A program made the position numbers and the translations under genes. This document shows, in pieces, positions 1-11,144 of a stretch of 64,000 bases of DNA (positions are counted from its first letter, which is position 1; every line of letters starts with the position of its first letter). Origin of the DNA: an uncultured Naasia sp. (GTDB lineage Bacteria; Actinomycetota; Actinomycetes; Actinomycetales; Microbacteriaceae); contig CAJYYA010000021.1 in assembly GCA_913778905.1 (NCBI GenBank), positions 1 to 64,000 on the forward strand, given 5' to 3'. The notes beneath the pieces were generated by a model, which was not told the origin of the DNA, made no database searches, and saw only the letters and a program-made list of their open reading frames with translations.

Positions 1-481
1 GCCCGTCGCCGTCTTCTCGGCGCTCATCGGCATGCTCCTCCACCAGGTGTTCAAACACCTCGACTGGACCATCACCGTCCTCGACGCTCTCACCATCGGC
101 CTCTTCGGCGCGATCGGAACAGCCAAGGCCCTCTCGATGGGTGTGCCGATCATCCCGGCGATCTTCATCGGCACCCTCTCCGCCGTCGGCGGCGGGATCA
201 TCCGCGACGTCCTCCTCGGTGTGCCCATCGCGATGATGTACGTCGGATCGCTCTATGCCGTCGCGGCGGGAGCGGGCACCGCTCTGCTCGCCGTGACGGT
301 GCGCCTCGACGTGCCCATCGCGATCGCCGCCGTGGCGTGCGTGGTGCTGACGACACTCATCCGCATCCTCGCCGTCAGATTCGGCTGGAGTCTGCCCGAA
401 CAACGCGCGCTGGCGCGACTCAGCCTGCCGAGGGGGCGGGCGCTCAGGGCGCGGTTCGTCCTGAGGAGACCGAAAGCCTGA
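1..481 (+). CDS. TRIC/UPF0126-family membrane channel, 5'-truncated by the window edge
   Basis: The reading frame is open from base 2 to the stop at 481, so the N-terminus lies outside the window. The visible part is almost entirely hydrophobic helices, with the family signature GGGIIRD in the middle (about residues 53-59 counted from the first ATG at 32) followed by a second helical half. This two-half, glycine-rich layout is that of the UPF0126/TRIC family, trimeric cation channels of about 200-220 residues in the plasma membrane. Ion selectivity cannot be read from the sequence. It converges on leuA. The family call is good; the physiological role is unknown. Confidence 0.8.
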   Translation, partial: PVAVFSALIGMLLHQVFKHLDWTITVLDALTIGLFGAIGTAKALSMGVPIIPAIFIGTLSAVGGGIIRDVLLGVPIAMMYVGSLYAVAAGAGTALLAVTVRLDVPIAIAAVACVVLTTLIRILAVRFGWSLPEQRALARLSLPRGRALRARFVLRRPKA

Positions 482-741
482 GGGCCGGCGACTCCTGTCG
501 AGCCTTCTCGATACGTGATTGCGCGCCTCGCGGCGGCTAACCCCTAGCGCTCCCGCGCGCCGGACTCGACACGTCTGTTCGCTCCTCCTCGCCCCGGACC
601 GCGACAACACAGGGAGGCGGACGCGAAGACGCCCCGTCGCGGGTGCGGCGGGGCGTCCAGGCGGGATGGGTCTGACCTCGTGGGGCGGACCCATCCGGGA
701 TCCGGGCCGCTCGAATCTGCGCGGCCCGGATCGAAGAGGAA
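482..741. other. Convergent intergenic region with a degenerate repeat and three hairpins
   Basis: This gap separates the 3' ends of the TRIC gene and leuA. Around 500-545 it has a worn copy of the CTCGATACG-type intergenic repeat found elsewhere in the window. Then come three perfect hairpins: arms 628-636/649-657, 664-672/688-696 and 699-710/721-732. The last has 12-bp arms and starts 10 bases past the leuA stop, so it is the likely leuA terminator. None is followed by a long T run on either strand. No gene is visible. Confidence 0.7.
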
Positions 742-2580
<1,839 letters not shown>

Positions 2581-2596
<16 letters not shown>

Positions 2597-2628
2597 CGGG
2601 TAAGAAGGAGACGACCGCCGAGAAGCAT
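2581..2628 (-). CDS. Leucine-rich leader peptide upstream of leuA
   Basis: A 15-residue open reading frame, MLLGGRLLLTRRDGA, has five leucines, all encoded by CTT or CTC. It starts 25 bases after the upstream synthase gene and ends 75 bases before leuA. A TAACGT hexamer (2636-2641) ends seven bases before the ATG, the geometry of a promoter -10 box giving a leaderless transcript, and no clear ribosome binding site precedes the ATG. The peptide itself probably has no function beyond stalling ribosomes when leucyl-tRNA is scarce. Confidence 0.78.
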
Positions 2629-2652
2629 GGCGGACACGTTACCAGGTACCCG

Positions 2653-5181
2653 CTAGGGGGAAGTCCGCCGGGCTACGGCGGAATCTCGCGCGACGCCCGC
2701 TCCGACCAGCCCGCGCAGGACGGCGTGGAGCAGCGCCATGCGTTGCTGGACCGACATGCTCGGTAGGTAGGAGCGCGTGAGGGCGACCACGACCGCGGGG
2801 AGCGCCAACGGGTCCGGGTAGGCGACGATCAGCGGTCGGAGCTCGGGACCGAACTTCTGCTTGAAGGACAGAAGCGACTGGAATCCGTAGAGCGACTCCA
2901 TTCGTCGTCCCAGGTAGCCGAGCATGTGCTCGGCCATACCCGGCCCGTACGCCCGCGAGTCGTCACCCGCGTCGGGACCGGCACGGCCGACACCCGCGAG
3001 CGGGGCAGCGGAGAGGCTCACGAAGTCGACGTCGTCGTCGCGAGCTCGGAAGATCGCCTCGGCGATCAGGAATTCCATGACGCCGTTCATGCTCTCGGTT
3101 CGACGCCTCATCAGGTCGAGCGTCCACCCCACGATTCGGCCGTCTCGCCACGTAGGCAGCCAGCTGGTGACCGCGAGGACCGTCCCGTCCGCGGCGACGG
3201 CGAGCATGAGTCGGACGTCCGGATCCGCGAGCTCGTCGACGCCGCCGAGAGTGAAGCCCATCTCCGGTAAGGGTCGCCCGGCGACCCAATCCTCGGAGAC
3301 GATCCGCACCTGGTTGCGCTCACCGTGACCGAGTTCGCTCCACCCCTCCCACCTGGCCTCGACGCCCGCTTTGCGCGCGCGGTTGATGGACGTGCGGATG
3401 TCCTTCCACCGACCGCCGACGAGCGAGAACGATGACGGGTCGATGAGCGCGTCTTCGCCGACAGCGGCGTGACTCCATCCCAGGCGTTCGAACGAACCGG
3501 CGCTCGTACCCTCGACGCTGTAGAAAGCCGGGATCCATCCGCGGGTTTCGCAGAGGTCGGCGAATCCGCGGATGACGCCCTCCTCGTCGCAGGTGCCGTC
3601 CGACCCCATGACCGGTCCGCCGATCGTCAGGGCCACGTCGCCGACCACTCGATACGCGACCCCGGCGCGGACCCCGGGGGCGAACCAGTAGGAGTTACCC
3701 GGCCAGAGGGCCATGTGCGCGATCGCTCCGGACGATCCGTGACGCAGCAGCCTGCGGAAACGTTCGCGGTCCGGGGTTCCTTCACGAGTGGGGGTGTCGA
3801 TGATGAGGAAGACCGTGACCGAGACGACGGCGAGGCCGACGGCGGGCCCGAGCCAGGATCCCAACTCGCCGAGGCCGGGACTGGCAGGCGTCGAGGGCAC
3901 GACCTGACCGAGATAGCCGGCGGGAACGAACCGCCCGACGAACCACCCCCAGAACTCCCCGGCTCCTCCGGCCCGTGACAGTCGCCAGACGATCGCCGAC
4001 ACCATGGTCGCGACCGCGAGAGACGCCGCGACGACCAGGACGAAGACCTTGCGGGCGCGGGCAGTGGAACGCACGGGGAAGATCCGTCGCGACGCGATCA
4101 GAGCCGCGGCGAGCGCCACGGGGGCGAGCACGGCCAGCAGGGTCTCGCCCGGCGTGGGCGGCGTCTGCGCGTTCTGTCTCGCGAGGCGGGCGGGGTCGGC
4201 CAGCACCGGAAGGAGCATCGAGGTGAGAGCGCTGAGCGTGCCGGATGCGAAGAGGACGGCGGCGCCAGCCCACACCCCGGCTCGACGGCCCCGGGACAGC
4301 GCCCATGCGGAGAGCGCGAGCAGCACGACCGGGAGGAGAGCCAACAGGTACGGGCCGGGCGCCGACATCCGTTCGGCGGCGACGGTGACCCGGCATGCGG
4401 CGGTGGCGACGCCGTCGATGCAAGCCTCGAGCCCCGCCGAGCGTCCACCGCGGAGGACGACGCCGGCGAGATGGACGGGTCCCTGCGGGTGGCCGGTCAC
4501 GAGCGTGAGGAGGGGCCCCGCCGCCAGGAGCGCGGTCAGGCTGGCGAGGAGCAGTCTCGATTCGTGATGCGAGCTGGGCGGGATGCGGAACGGGTCGCGC
4601 CGCGCCCGGGTCGCCAGCACCCCGACGACCAGGCCCGTCAGTCCGGCGACGAAGCGCCCGACGGACTCGGGCCCGCCGACGTAGAGGGCGAGCACGACGA
4701 GGACCCCGAGCCCGATCACGCGGATGCGGCGTCGCCAGAGCTGATCGGCGAACGCGCTGGCGGTGAGGATGGTGCCGGTCACCGCGGTCAGAGGGTCGAG
4801 GATGGGGGTCTCGGCGAGACGCTCGTCCCACCGCCGTCCGAGCACGAGCCCCAGGGCGTCGACCGCGATGCCGCCCCATACCCCGACGGCGCCGGTGACG
4901 ACGAAAGCGGCCAGCGTGCGCCATGGCCCCATCAGGCGTTCGGCCGGACCTACGAGCAGGAGGATCAGACCCACAGCGGACACGACCGCCGGGACTCCGA
5001 CGGCCAGGACCATCGAAGCCACCGTCGCCCCGACGATCCGCCCGGAATCGGCCGTCGCGAACCCGACGCCCCCTTCGACGAGACTCCCGGGCCGAGCGAG
5101 CACCGTTCCGCCGGCAAGCGATGCGAGGACGACGAGCGACGCGAGGAGGCAGGTCATCCACGATCGACGGACGAGCCGCAC
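2653..5181 (-). CDS. MprF-like aminoacyl-phosphatidylglycerol/lipid synthase (DUF2156), paralogue 1
   Basis: An integral membrane protein of about 840 residues. The N-terminal two thirds is multiple helices; the first block, with an AERLMG-type turn and a WRRRIRV motif, resembles rhomboid-like modules. The last about 340 residues form a DUF2156 domain like that of MprF, with GNSYW, RWKDIRTSINRAR, SLSAAPL and ELRPL blocks. Such domains move an amino acid from aminoacyl-tRNA onto phosphatidylglycerol or diacylglycerol; which amino acid cannot be told. The upstream esterase stop lies in this gene's ribosome-binding region. GTG at 5181 has GGAGG eight bases upstream; GTGs at 5190 and 5205 are alternatives. 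It is a full-length paralogue of 8661-11144. Confidence 0.85.
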   Translation of the reverse strand: MRLVRRSWMTCLLASLVVLASLAGGTVLARPGSLVEGGVGFATADSGRIVGATVASMVLAVGVPAVVSAVGLILLLVGPAERLMGPWRTLAAFVVTGAVGVWGGIAVDALGLVLGRRWDERLAETPILDPLTAVTGTILTASAFADQLWRRRIRVIGLGVLVVLALYVGGPESVGRFVAGLTGLVVGVLATRARRDPFRIPPSSHHESRLLLASLTALLAAGPLLTLVTGHPQGPVHLAGVVLRGGRSAGLEACIDGVATAACRVTVAAERMSAPGPYLLALLPVVLLALSAWALSRGRRAGVWAGAAVLFASGTLSALTSMLLPVLADPARLARQNAQTPPTPGETLLAVLAPVALAAALIASRRIFPVRSTARARKVFVLVVAASLAVATMVSAIVWRLSRAGGAGEFWGWFVGRFVPAGYLGQVVPSTPASPGLGELGSWLGPAVGLAVVSVTVFLIIDTPTREGTPDRERFRRLLRHGSSGAIAHMALWPGNSYWFAPGVRAGVAYRVVGDVALTIGGPVMGSDGTCDEEGVIRGFADLCETRGWIPAFYSVEGTSAGSFERLGWSHAAVGEDALIDPSSFSLVGGRWKDIRTSINRARKAGVEARWEGWSELGHGERNQVRIVSEDWVAGRPLPEMGFTLGGVDELADPDVRLMLAVAADGTVLAVTSWLPTWRDGRIVGWTLDLMRRRTESMNGVMEFLIAEAIFRARDDDVDFVSLSAAPLAGVGRAGPDAGDDSRAYGPGMAEHMLGYLGRRMESLYGFQSLLSFKQKFGPELRPLIVAYPDPLALPAVVVALTRSYLPSMSVQQRMALLHAVLRGLVGAGVARDSAVARRTSP

Positions 5182-5186
5182 GACCC

Positions 5187-6488
5187 TCACCTCCGGATAC
5201 CCCACCGGTCCACGAGGGAGGCGAAGCCGACCTCGAACCCGAAGTGAGCCGTGTTCCAGTCATGGGCGGATCCGGGTGCGATGACCGATCGGACGTCCAT
5301 GCCGGCATCGCGGGCCGCCGCCGCCACGGCGTCGGCGTAAGCCGTGTAGCGCTCATCGTTCTCGCCACTGACGAAGACGGCGACGCTGTCGGGGTAGGGC
5401 GCGTTCGCGGCGAGGATGGACTCCGGCTGGGCGCGGAGGTAGGCCGCGGCGTCGCCGCCGAAACCCACGTCGATCGTCTTCTCGGGATCGCCGAGACTCG
5501 GGACCCGTTCGCCGGCGACGTCGATGATCGAGCCGAACACCTCGGGATCGCCCGCGCCGATCTGGATCGAACAGGTGCCACCCTGAGAGAAGCCGGCGAT
5601 CGTCCACCCGGTGCGATCCGTCGTCACGTTGAGGTTCTGCGAGATCCAGAGCGGGAGATCGTGAGTGAGGTAGGTCTCGGTGTCCCCGGCCGGCGAGTCC
5701 ACGCACATGGGGTTCGCGCCGGGACTGCCGAGTTGGTCGGGCACGACGATGATGGGCGCCACCCCGTTGTTGTCCCGGGCGATGGCGTCGGCGATCGACG
5801 GTAGTCGCGCGGACGAGAACATATCGGCCGGCGACCCCGGCTGACCTGACATCGCCACGACCACAGGGAGCGCCGGAGGATTCGGGATCAGGGCGGCGGG
5901 CGGCAGATAGACCACTCCCGGGCGGGGCGCGAACTCGGCGTGACTCGTCGGGATGTCCACCCGGCCGGAGACGCCGACGGTGGGGAGCTCGTCGGGCGCC
6001 GTCCACTCCGCCAACGGCGTCGGGTCGTCGACGTGCGGAGGGAGCGCGAGCGGAGCGGAGTACTCCTGCCCGAGGAGTCCCGCCACCGTCCGGTACTGCC
6101 CGAAATCGACGTTGATGGTCAGGAACAGGCACCAGCCCGTGAGGATGATCGCCAGGACCGCGACGAGCACCCTCCGCCGCCGACCCGTGACGATGTTGCC
6201 CACCGCGATACCGAAGCCGGCGAAGGCCACGACGTCGCCCGTCCGGACGACGGGGGTGAGCGCCACTCCGAAGACGTCCATCCAGTCGTCGAGGACGAAG
6301 ACGAGTGCCGCCCCGAGCGCGGCGCCGCCGAGGAGGCCGGCACCCACCACGAGGGCGAAACGCCTGCGGTCGACCCGGAGGTGCGCGTCGGGCACGAGAA
6401 GGGCGACGAGGAGCGCTCCGGCGAGGGCGTAGCTCACGGCGAAGACGGGACCGTCGATGAGGCTGATGCTCTGCCCCCACGTGTCCAT
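5187..6488 (-). CDS. Membrane-anchored alpha/beta-hydrolase (esterase), paralogue 1; putative aminoacyl-lipid hydrolase
   Basis: Four N-terminal helices (about residues 14-33, 44-67, 86-101 and 106-126) lead into an esterase-D/mycolyltransferase-like alpha/beta hydrolase domain. The nucleophile is Ser301 in GFSQGG; the likely acid is the Asp in SGENDER and the base the His in GSAHDWNT. Arginine-rich loops after helices 1 and 3 put the catalytic domain outside the membrane by the positive-inside rule. The stop abuts the downstream MprF-like gene, so the two are probably translationally coupled. In Corynebacterium, lipid aminoacyl synthases occur beside hydrolases that remove the amino acid; this role is inferred. 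AGGGG precedes the ATG. Confidence 0.8.
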   Translation of the reverse strand: MDTWGQSISLIDGPVFAVSYALAGALLVALLVPDAHLRVDRRRFALVVGAGLLGGAALGAALVFVLDDWMDVFGVALTPVVRTGDVVAFAGFGIAVGNIVTGRRRRVLVAVLAIILTGWCLFLTINVDFGQYRTVAGLLGQEYSAPLALPPHVDDPTPLAEWTAPDELPTVGVSGRVDIPTSHAEFAPRPGVVYLPPAALIPNPPALPVVVAMSGQPGSPADMFSSARLPSIADAIARDNNGVAPIIVVPDQLGSPGANPMCVDSPAGDTETYLTHDLPLWISQNLNVTTDRTGWTIAGFSQGGTCSIQIGAGDPEVFGSIIDVAGERVPSLGDPEKTIDVGFGGDAAAYLRAQPESILAANAPYPDSVAVFVSGENDERYTAYADAVAAAARDAGMDVRSVIAPGSAHDWNTAHFGFEVGFASLVDRWGIRR

Positions 6489-6602
6489 CGCGCCCCTGTC
6501 GAGTGCCCCGTCGGGGCGTCCTTCTCAGGATTTCATGAGCGGACTCCCCGGCTGATCATCGGCGGCTTTCGGCGTGGCGAACGCTCCCTCGTCGACTGCG
6601 GG

Positions 6603-7313
6603 TCAGATGAGTCGGCGTTCGTGCGCGAACACGACGAGCTGCACCCGATCCCGCAGCGCGAGCTTCGCGAGGATGCGGGAGATGTGGGTCTTCACTGTCG
6701 CATCGCTCACGAACTCGTGCGCGGCGATCTCCGCGTTGCTCAAGCCGCGGGCCGCGAGGAGGAAGATCTCGCGCTCGCGGTCGGACAGCGGGTCCAGAGC
6801 GCTCGGGTCGCCCCGCCGCCCGTCCCCGAAATGTTCGAACAGCTCGGAGGTCGCCGAGGGGGCGATGACCGCCGTCCCCGAATGCACCGTCCGAATGGCC
6901 GAGAGCAGGAACTCCGGCTCCGCGTCTTTCAGCACGAATCCGCTCGCTCCGGCTCGGATCGCCCGCGCAGCCGCCTCGTCGAGGTCGAAGGTCGTCAGGA
7001 CGAGAACCCGGGGTCCCGGAGCGTCGGATGCGCGCGCATCGTCGATGATGCGGGCCGTCCCGTCGATCCCGTCGACGCCCGGCATGCGGATGTCCATGAG
7101 CACCACGTCCGGTGCGGTCTTGCGTGCGACGACGCGCGCCGACTCACCGTCGGACGCCTCGCCGACCACCTGCAGATCCGGCTGGGAGTCGATGACCATC
7201 TTGAGCCCCGAGCGGAACAGCGCCTGGTCGTCGACGAGGAGGACCCGGATGGGCCGGTCCCCAGTGGTCTCGCTCGCCGCCGGGAGAGTCCCGGACGTGA
7301 CATCGGCGGTCAA
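6603..7313 (-). CDS. NarL/LuxR-type two-component response regulator
   Basis: The protein is 236 residues: an N-terminal receiver domain (acidic pair Asp28-Asp29, phosphoacceptor Asp74 in LMDIRMPG, conserved Lys in FVLKD) and a C-terminal LuxR-type helix-turn-helix starting at LSDREREIFLLAARG. The TTG start overlaps the TGA of the histidine kinase (GTTTGA), so the pair is translationally coupled; no better start exists before the receiver domain. Its targets are not visible, but the pair sits between the two synthase/esterase groups and is a natural candidate to control them. Confidence 0.92.
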   Translation of the reverse strand: MTADVTSGTLPAASETTGDRPIRVLLVDDQALFRSGLKMVIDSQPDLQVVGEASDGESARVVARKTAPDVVLMDIRMPGVDGIDGTARIIDDARASDAPGPRVLVLTTFDLDEAAARAIRAGASGFVLKDAEPEFLLSAIRTVHSGTAVIAPSATSELFEHFGDGRRGDPSALDPLSDREREIFLLAARGLSNAEIAAHEFVSDATVKTHISRILAKLALRDRVQLVVFAHERRLI

Positions 7314-8587
7314 ACCTCGACCGCCGATGCGTTCGATCCCGTCGGCGAGACGATCCGCACCGGTTGAGTGCGAGCCGCCGTGCGGTCCAGCGGGAAGGTC
7401 GCTCGGACACGGAAGCGACCATTGGTGCCGTCCGCGGCGCTGAACGTGCCGCCGGCCAGCGTCGCGCGCTCGTGCATGCCGGGGATGCCGTGTCCAGCCG
7501 GGTTGACGACCCGTTCCCCCTCGATGACGTCGTTGGTGACGGTGATCGCGAGCGAGGTGTCGGTCCAGTCGAACTCGATGTCGATGGGACGTTCCCGGCC
7601 GCCGTGACGCAGCGCATTGGTCAGGGACTCCTGCACCACCCGGTACACCGCGAGACCCGTCGACTCGCTGACGGGCACTCCCAGACCGTAGCTCGACCAG
7701 TCGATCTCGAGACCTGATTCTCGGAATCCGCGGATGAGACCGTCGAGCTCGTTCATGCCGGGTTGCGGGCCGCGCTCCTGCGAGTGGCGGAGTTCGGTGA
7801 GCAGGGCCCGGACATCGACCAGGGCCTCGCGAGCGGTCGTGGCGATAGTGGTCAGCGCCTCCTCGACGGCCGGCGGGGAGTTGCGAGCGGCGTAGCGGGC
7901 TCCGTCCGCCTGCGCGATCACGACGGCGAGCGAATGGGCGACGATGTCGTGGACGTCGCGGGCGACGCGATTGCGCTCCTGCTCGACCGACACGTCGTGC
8001 TCGGCGGTGTTGAGCTTGACGGCGGTCTCCTCGACCGACCGTCCGAGGGACTGGCGGGACAGGCCGAGACGCACCAGCGCACCGGCGAGCCACGGAACGC
8101 CCAGCAGGGCGGCTCCGAGCAGCACCGCGCCGATCCCCCACCCGGCCCACAGCGAGCTGGCGCTCAGCACGAGTGCGCCGAGGGCGACGGCGATGAGGGC
8201 GAAGATGCGGGTCAGTTGCTGTCCGTAGGCGGCGGCGCCGAAGATCACCACGAGGAGCGGGAACCAGGCGACCGTCACGAGATCGACCAGGCTGACGTAT
8301 CGCCCGACGAAGACCATCGAGGGGACGAGGAGAGCCATCACGGCCGAGGCGATGATGAGCGCCGCGGCCGGCCGCGCACGGTGCAGGACGACGGCTACGG
8401 CGAGCGGGAGGGCGGGCACCACGAGGCCCCCGCCACCGGTCGTCGCGACGCCGAGCGCGTAGACCACGAGGTAGAGCGCTCCGAGCGACACCTCGACGGC
8501 GACGCGCCATCTGAGCCAGTTCTCCCGGGTCATCAGATCGAGGAGGCGTTCCTCCCAGGAGCGCTGCCGGGCGGTCGTTTCGTTCAT
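7310..8587 (-). CDS. NarL-family sensor histidine kinase
   Basis: A 425-residue protein with about five N-terminal helices and almost no extracytoplasmic loop. A HisKA_3 dimerisation domain follows, with phosphoacceptor His213 in ARDVHDIVAH, then a HATPase_c domain with an HGIPGMHERA G-box. Kinases of this LiaS/DesK-like build often sense conditions in the membrane itself. The next gene, the response regulator, overlaps its stop. The ATG at 8587 is chosen; an in-frame GTG three codons upstream (8596) is possible. It begins 73 bases after the second synthase gene, close enough for the same transcript. The signal is unknown. Confidence 0.9.
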   Translation of the reverse strand: MNETTARQRSWEERLLDLMTRENWLRWRVAVEVSLGALYLVVYALGVATTGGGGLVVPALPLAVAVVLHRARPAAALIIASAVMALLVPSMVFVGRYVSLVDLVTVAWFPLLVVIFGAAAYGQQLTRIFALIAVALGALVLSASSLWAGWGIGAVLLGAALLGVPWLAGALVRLGLSRQSLGRSVEETAVKLNTAEHDVSVEQERNRVARDVHDIVAHSLAVVIAQADGARYAARNSPPAVEEALTTIATTAREALVDVRALLTELRHSQERGPQPGMNELDGLIRGFRESGLEIDWSSYGLGVPVSESTGLAVYRVVQESLTNALRHGGRERPIDIEFDWTDTSLAITVTNDVIEGERVVNPAGHGIPGMHERATLAGGTFSAADGTNGRFRVRATFPLDRTAARTQPVRIVSPTGSNASAVEV

Positions 8588-8660
8588 GGTCTGCACGCTA
8601 CGCGGCCCGGAACACCGCGGCGAGGTGCAGAGGGCGCGATCATCCTCGAGGTGCGGCGAA

Positions 8661-11144
8661 TCATCCTGCGGGGGTGGGCGTCTTGTCCTTCTCGTCCGCT
8701 TGGGGAGCTTTCGCCGCGGGCTTCGCCGCCGCAGCCTTCTTGGGCCCCGCCAGCTCGCGGGTCATCGCGAGCAGCTGACGCGTGGTCAATCCGGGCAGGT
8801 AAGCCCTGACCAGGGCGATCCCGATCGCCGGAATCGACACCGAGTCGGGATATGCCAGGTAGAGCGGGCGCAGTTCGGGGGCGAATTTGAGTTTGTAGTT
8901 GAGCAGGCTCTTGAAGTGGTACAGCCGCTCCAGCCGCGAACCCACGCCCTCCAGGAGGCGCGCCGCCGCTTCCGACCCCGACGATCCCGGTGCGATCCGC
9001 GACAGTGGCGCCGCGGACAGGCTGACGAACTCCACGCCCTCGCGTTGAGCGCGCAACACGGTCTCGGCGATCAGCATCTCCATCTCGCCGTTGGCCGAGG
9101 TCGTGCTGCGGCGCATGAAGTCGAGCGTCCACCCGCGGATCCTGCCGTCGCGGTAGGTCGGTAGCCAGCTCGTGATGGCCGAGACCCGTCCCGTCCCATC
9201 GATCGCGAGCATCAGGCGGACGTCTTGGTCACGCAGTTCGTCGATGCCACCCAGCGTGTATCCCATCTCCGGGATCTCCTTGCCGGCCAGCCATTCCTCG
9301 CTGATCCGGTTGATCTGGTTGCGGAGACTGACCGAGAGCTCGGACCACGCCGTCCAACGGGCCTCGACACCCGTGCGGCGTGCGCGATTGATCGATGTGC
9401 GGATGTCCTTCCACCGTCCGCCCTCGAGAGTGAAGGTCTGCGCATCGATGCGCGCCTCCTCGCCGATGATGAGCAATTGCCAGCCGAGATCGGTGAAGAC
9501 GGGTGCAGACTCGTCGTCGATCGCGTAGAAAGCGGGCACCTCGCCGTGGGCGCTCGAGGACTCGATGAACGCCCGGATGGCCTCCCCGCGTCGCTCCGGA
9601 GGCCCGATGGGGTCACCCAGTGCGATCGCGACTCCGCCCGTGTGCCGGGTCGCCACGATGCCGGCTCCGTCCGGAGCGGACCAATAGGAGTTCCCCGTCC
9701 AGGTCGCCATGAAAGACAGGGCCCCCGCACCGTCCCGGTGGAGCATCTCGCGGACCCGCGCCTCGGTCGCCGCCGATCGACCCACGCTGCGGGCGCGAAC
9801 GAGAGCCACTGTCGCGATGACGAGGACCACCCAGAAGACGGGTCCGGTCACGGAGTAGAGGGCGACCGCCACGGGCCCCTTAGGACTGACATCGAACAAG
9901 GACCAGTGCAGGAACCCGACCGGGACGAAACGCGACGGAAGCAGGGTGAGCAGTTCGAGGAGACCGACATGCGGGCTGAACTGATGCGACGCCAGAAGCC
10001 CGCCGACGACGAAGGTCGCCGAACAACCGACGAGGGTGGCGAGGATCACCAGGCCCCAGTTGCGGCCGACGGTTCCGGTGCGGGTGGGGAACTGGCGCAG
10101 GCTGAGAAGCAGCGCGGTCGAGACCGCGGCGGGCACGGCGACGGCGATGATCGCCCCGATGGTCTCCTCGCCCTTGAAGACGAAGGTCTCCGACGACGCC
10201 GCGGGGCCGTAGAAATAACGAGAGGTGAAGTACATCAGCTCGAGCAGGGCGAGCAGGGCGGTGACCGCCGCCGCGATGAGGGCTCCGGCGCGACGACCCC
10301 GGAGGACTCCCCAGCCCGCCACCGCCAGCACCACCAGCGGAAGCACGGCCAGGAGAACCGCCGACGGGCTGGGCAGATGCCGGTTGACGACCTCGCAGGC
10401 GATGCCGATGTCGACGGGGCAGGCCGCCTCACCGATCGGCGACTCGCCCGCGAAGATCAGACGTGGCAGCAGGTGCAGAGGTCCGTGCGGGGCCTTCGAG
10501 AAGAGGCTGATGAGGGGGCTGAAGGCGAGCGCGATGACCGTTCCCGCCAAGAGGGTCCGGACCTCGTGCTGCGAGCTGACGCCCGCCAGCCTGCCCCTGG
10601 TCGCGCGGCGCGCGAGAAGGGCGCCGAAACCCATACCGATGAGCGCGGCCCCGGTGCGCACCAGATCCGTCGAATCCCCGACGTAGAGCAGCACGAGCGC
10701 GAGGCCGCCGAGACCGAGGATACGTATCCGCCGTCGCCACAGCGGGCCGGCGAAGGAGCTCGCGGCGAGAGCGAGACCGGCGAAGCACGCGACCGGTTCG
10801 AGCGGGGACAGCGTTCCCGACCCGGCGGTCCACACGACGCCCAGCGCCTCCGTCCAGGACACCGACAGGAACCCGATGAGGTGGGCGAGCGCACCGGGGA
10901 CGACGTAGGACAGGGCGGCACGCACCGACCCCATCGCCCGCTCGGCGGGCGCGGCGATGACCACCAGCCCGATCACGACGGCGACGAGCGACAGCACCGA
11001 GCGCGGGAGGAAGACCGATCGCAGGGTCGCCGAGGGGCCCCCGCCGATGCTCCACGCCAGGACGGTGCCGCCGACGAGTACCACTGCGAGGATCGTGGTC
11101 AATGGATAGCGTCGGGCGAGCCCGAGCAGACCGGATGATCTCAT
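8661..11144 (-). CDS. MprF-like aminoacyl-phosphatidylglycerol/lipid synthase (DUF2156), paralogue 2
   Basis: About 827 residues, with the same build as the gene at 2653-5181: a helical membrane region followed by a C-terminal DUF2156 transferase domain carrying the same GNSYW, RWKDIRTSINRAR, SLSAAPL and ELRPLYLAYPD blocks. The C-terminal tail is rich in Ala and Lys. The ATG at 11144 overlaps the esterase stop as ATGA and has GGAAGG upstream, so it is preferred over a start 18 codons earlier at 11198. Two synthases in one locus may differ in lipid acceptor or amino acid, as with alanyl-PG and alanyl-diacylglycerol synthases in Corynebacterium; which is which cannot be assigned. Confidence 0.85.
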   Translation of the reverse strand: MRSSGLLGLARRYPLTTILAVVLVGGTVLAWSIGGGPSATLRSVFLPRSVLSLVAVVIGLVVIAAPAERAMGSVRAALSYVVPGALAHLIGFLSVSWTEALGVVWTAGSGTLSPLEPVACFAGLALAASSFAGPLWRRRIRILGLGGLALVLLYVGDSTDLVRTGAALIGMGFGALLARRATRGRLAGVSSQHEVRTLLAGTVIALAFSPLISLFSKAPHGPLHLLPRLIFAGESPIGEAACPVDIGIACEVVNRHLPSPSAVLLAVLPLVVLAVAGWGVLRGRRAGALIAAAVTALLALLELMYFTSRYFYGPAASSETFVFKGEETIGAIIAVAVPAAVSTALLLSLRQFPTRTGTVGRNWGLVILATLVGCSATFVVGGLLASHQFSPHVGLLELLTLLPSRFVPVGFLHWSLFDVSPKGPVAVALYSVTGPVFWVVLVIATVALVRARSVGRSAATEARVREMLHRDGAGALSFMATWTGNSYWSAPDGAGIVATRHTGGVAIALGDPIGPPERRGEAIRAFIESSSAHGEVPAFYAIDDESAPVFTDLGWQLLIIGEEARIDAQTFTLEGGRWKDIRTSINRARRTGVEARWTAWSELSVSLRNQINRISEEWLAGKEIPEMGYTLGGIDELRDQDVRLMLAIDGTGRVSAITSWLPTYRDGRIRGWTLDFMRRSTTSANGEMEMLIAETVLRAQREGVEFVSLSAAPLSRIAPGSSGSEAAARLLEGVGSRLERLYHFKSLLNYKLKFAPELRPLYLAYPDSVSIPAIGIALVRAYLPGLTTRQLLAMTRELAGPKKAAAAKPAAKAPQADEKDKTPTPAG

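Noticed and set aside
6603-8510. Apparent 635-residue response regulator with a long N-terminal extension
   Set aside because: The extension is an out-of-frame, arginine-rich reading of the histidine kinase gene; TTG 7313 fits the receiver domain.
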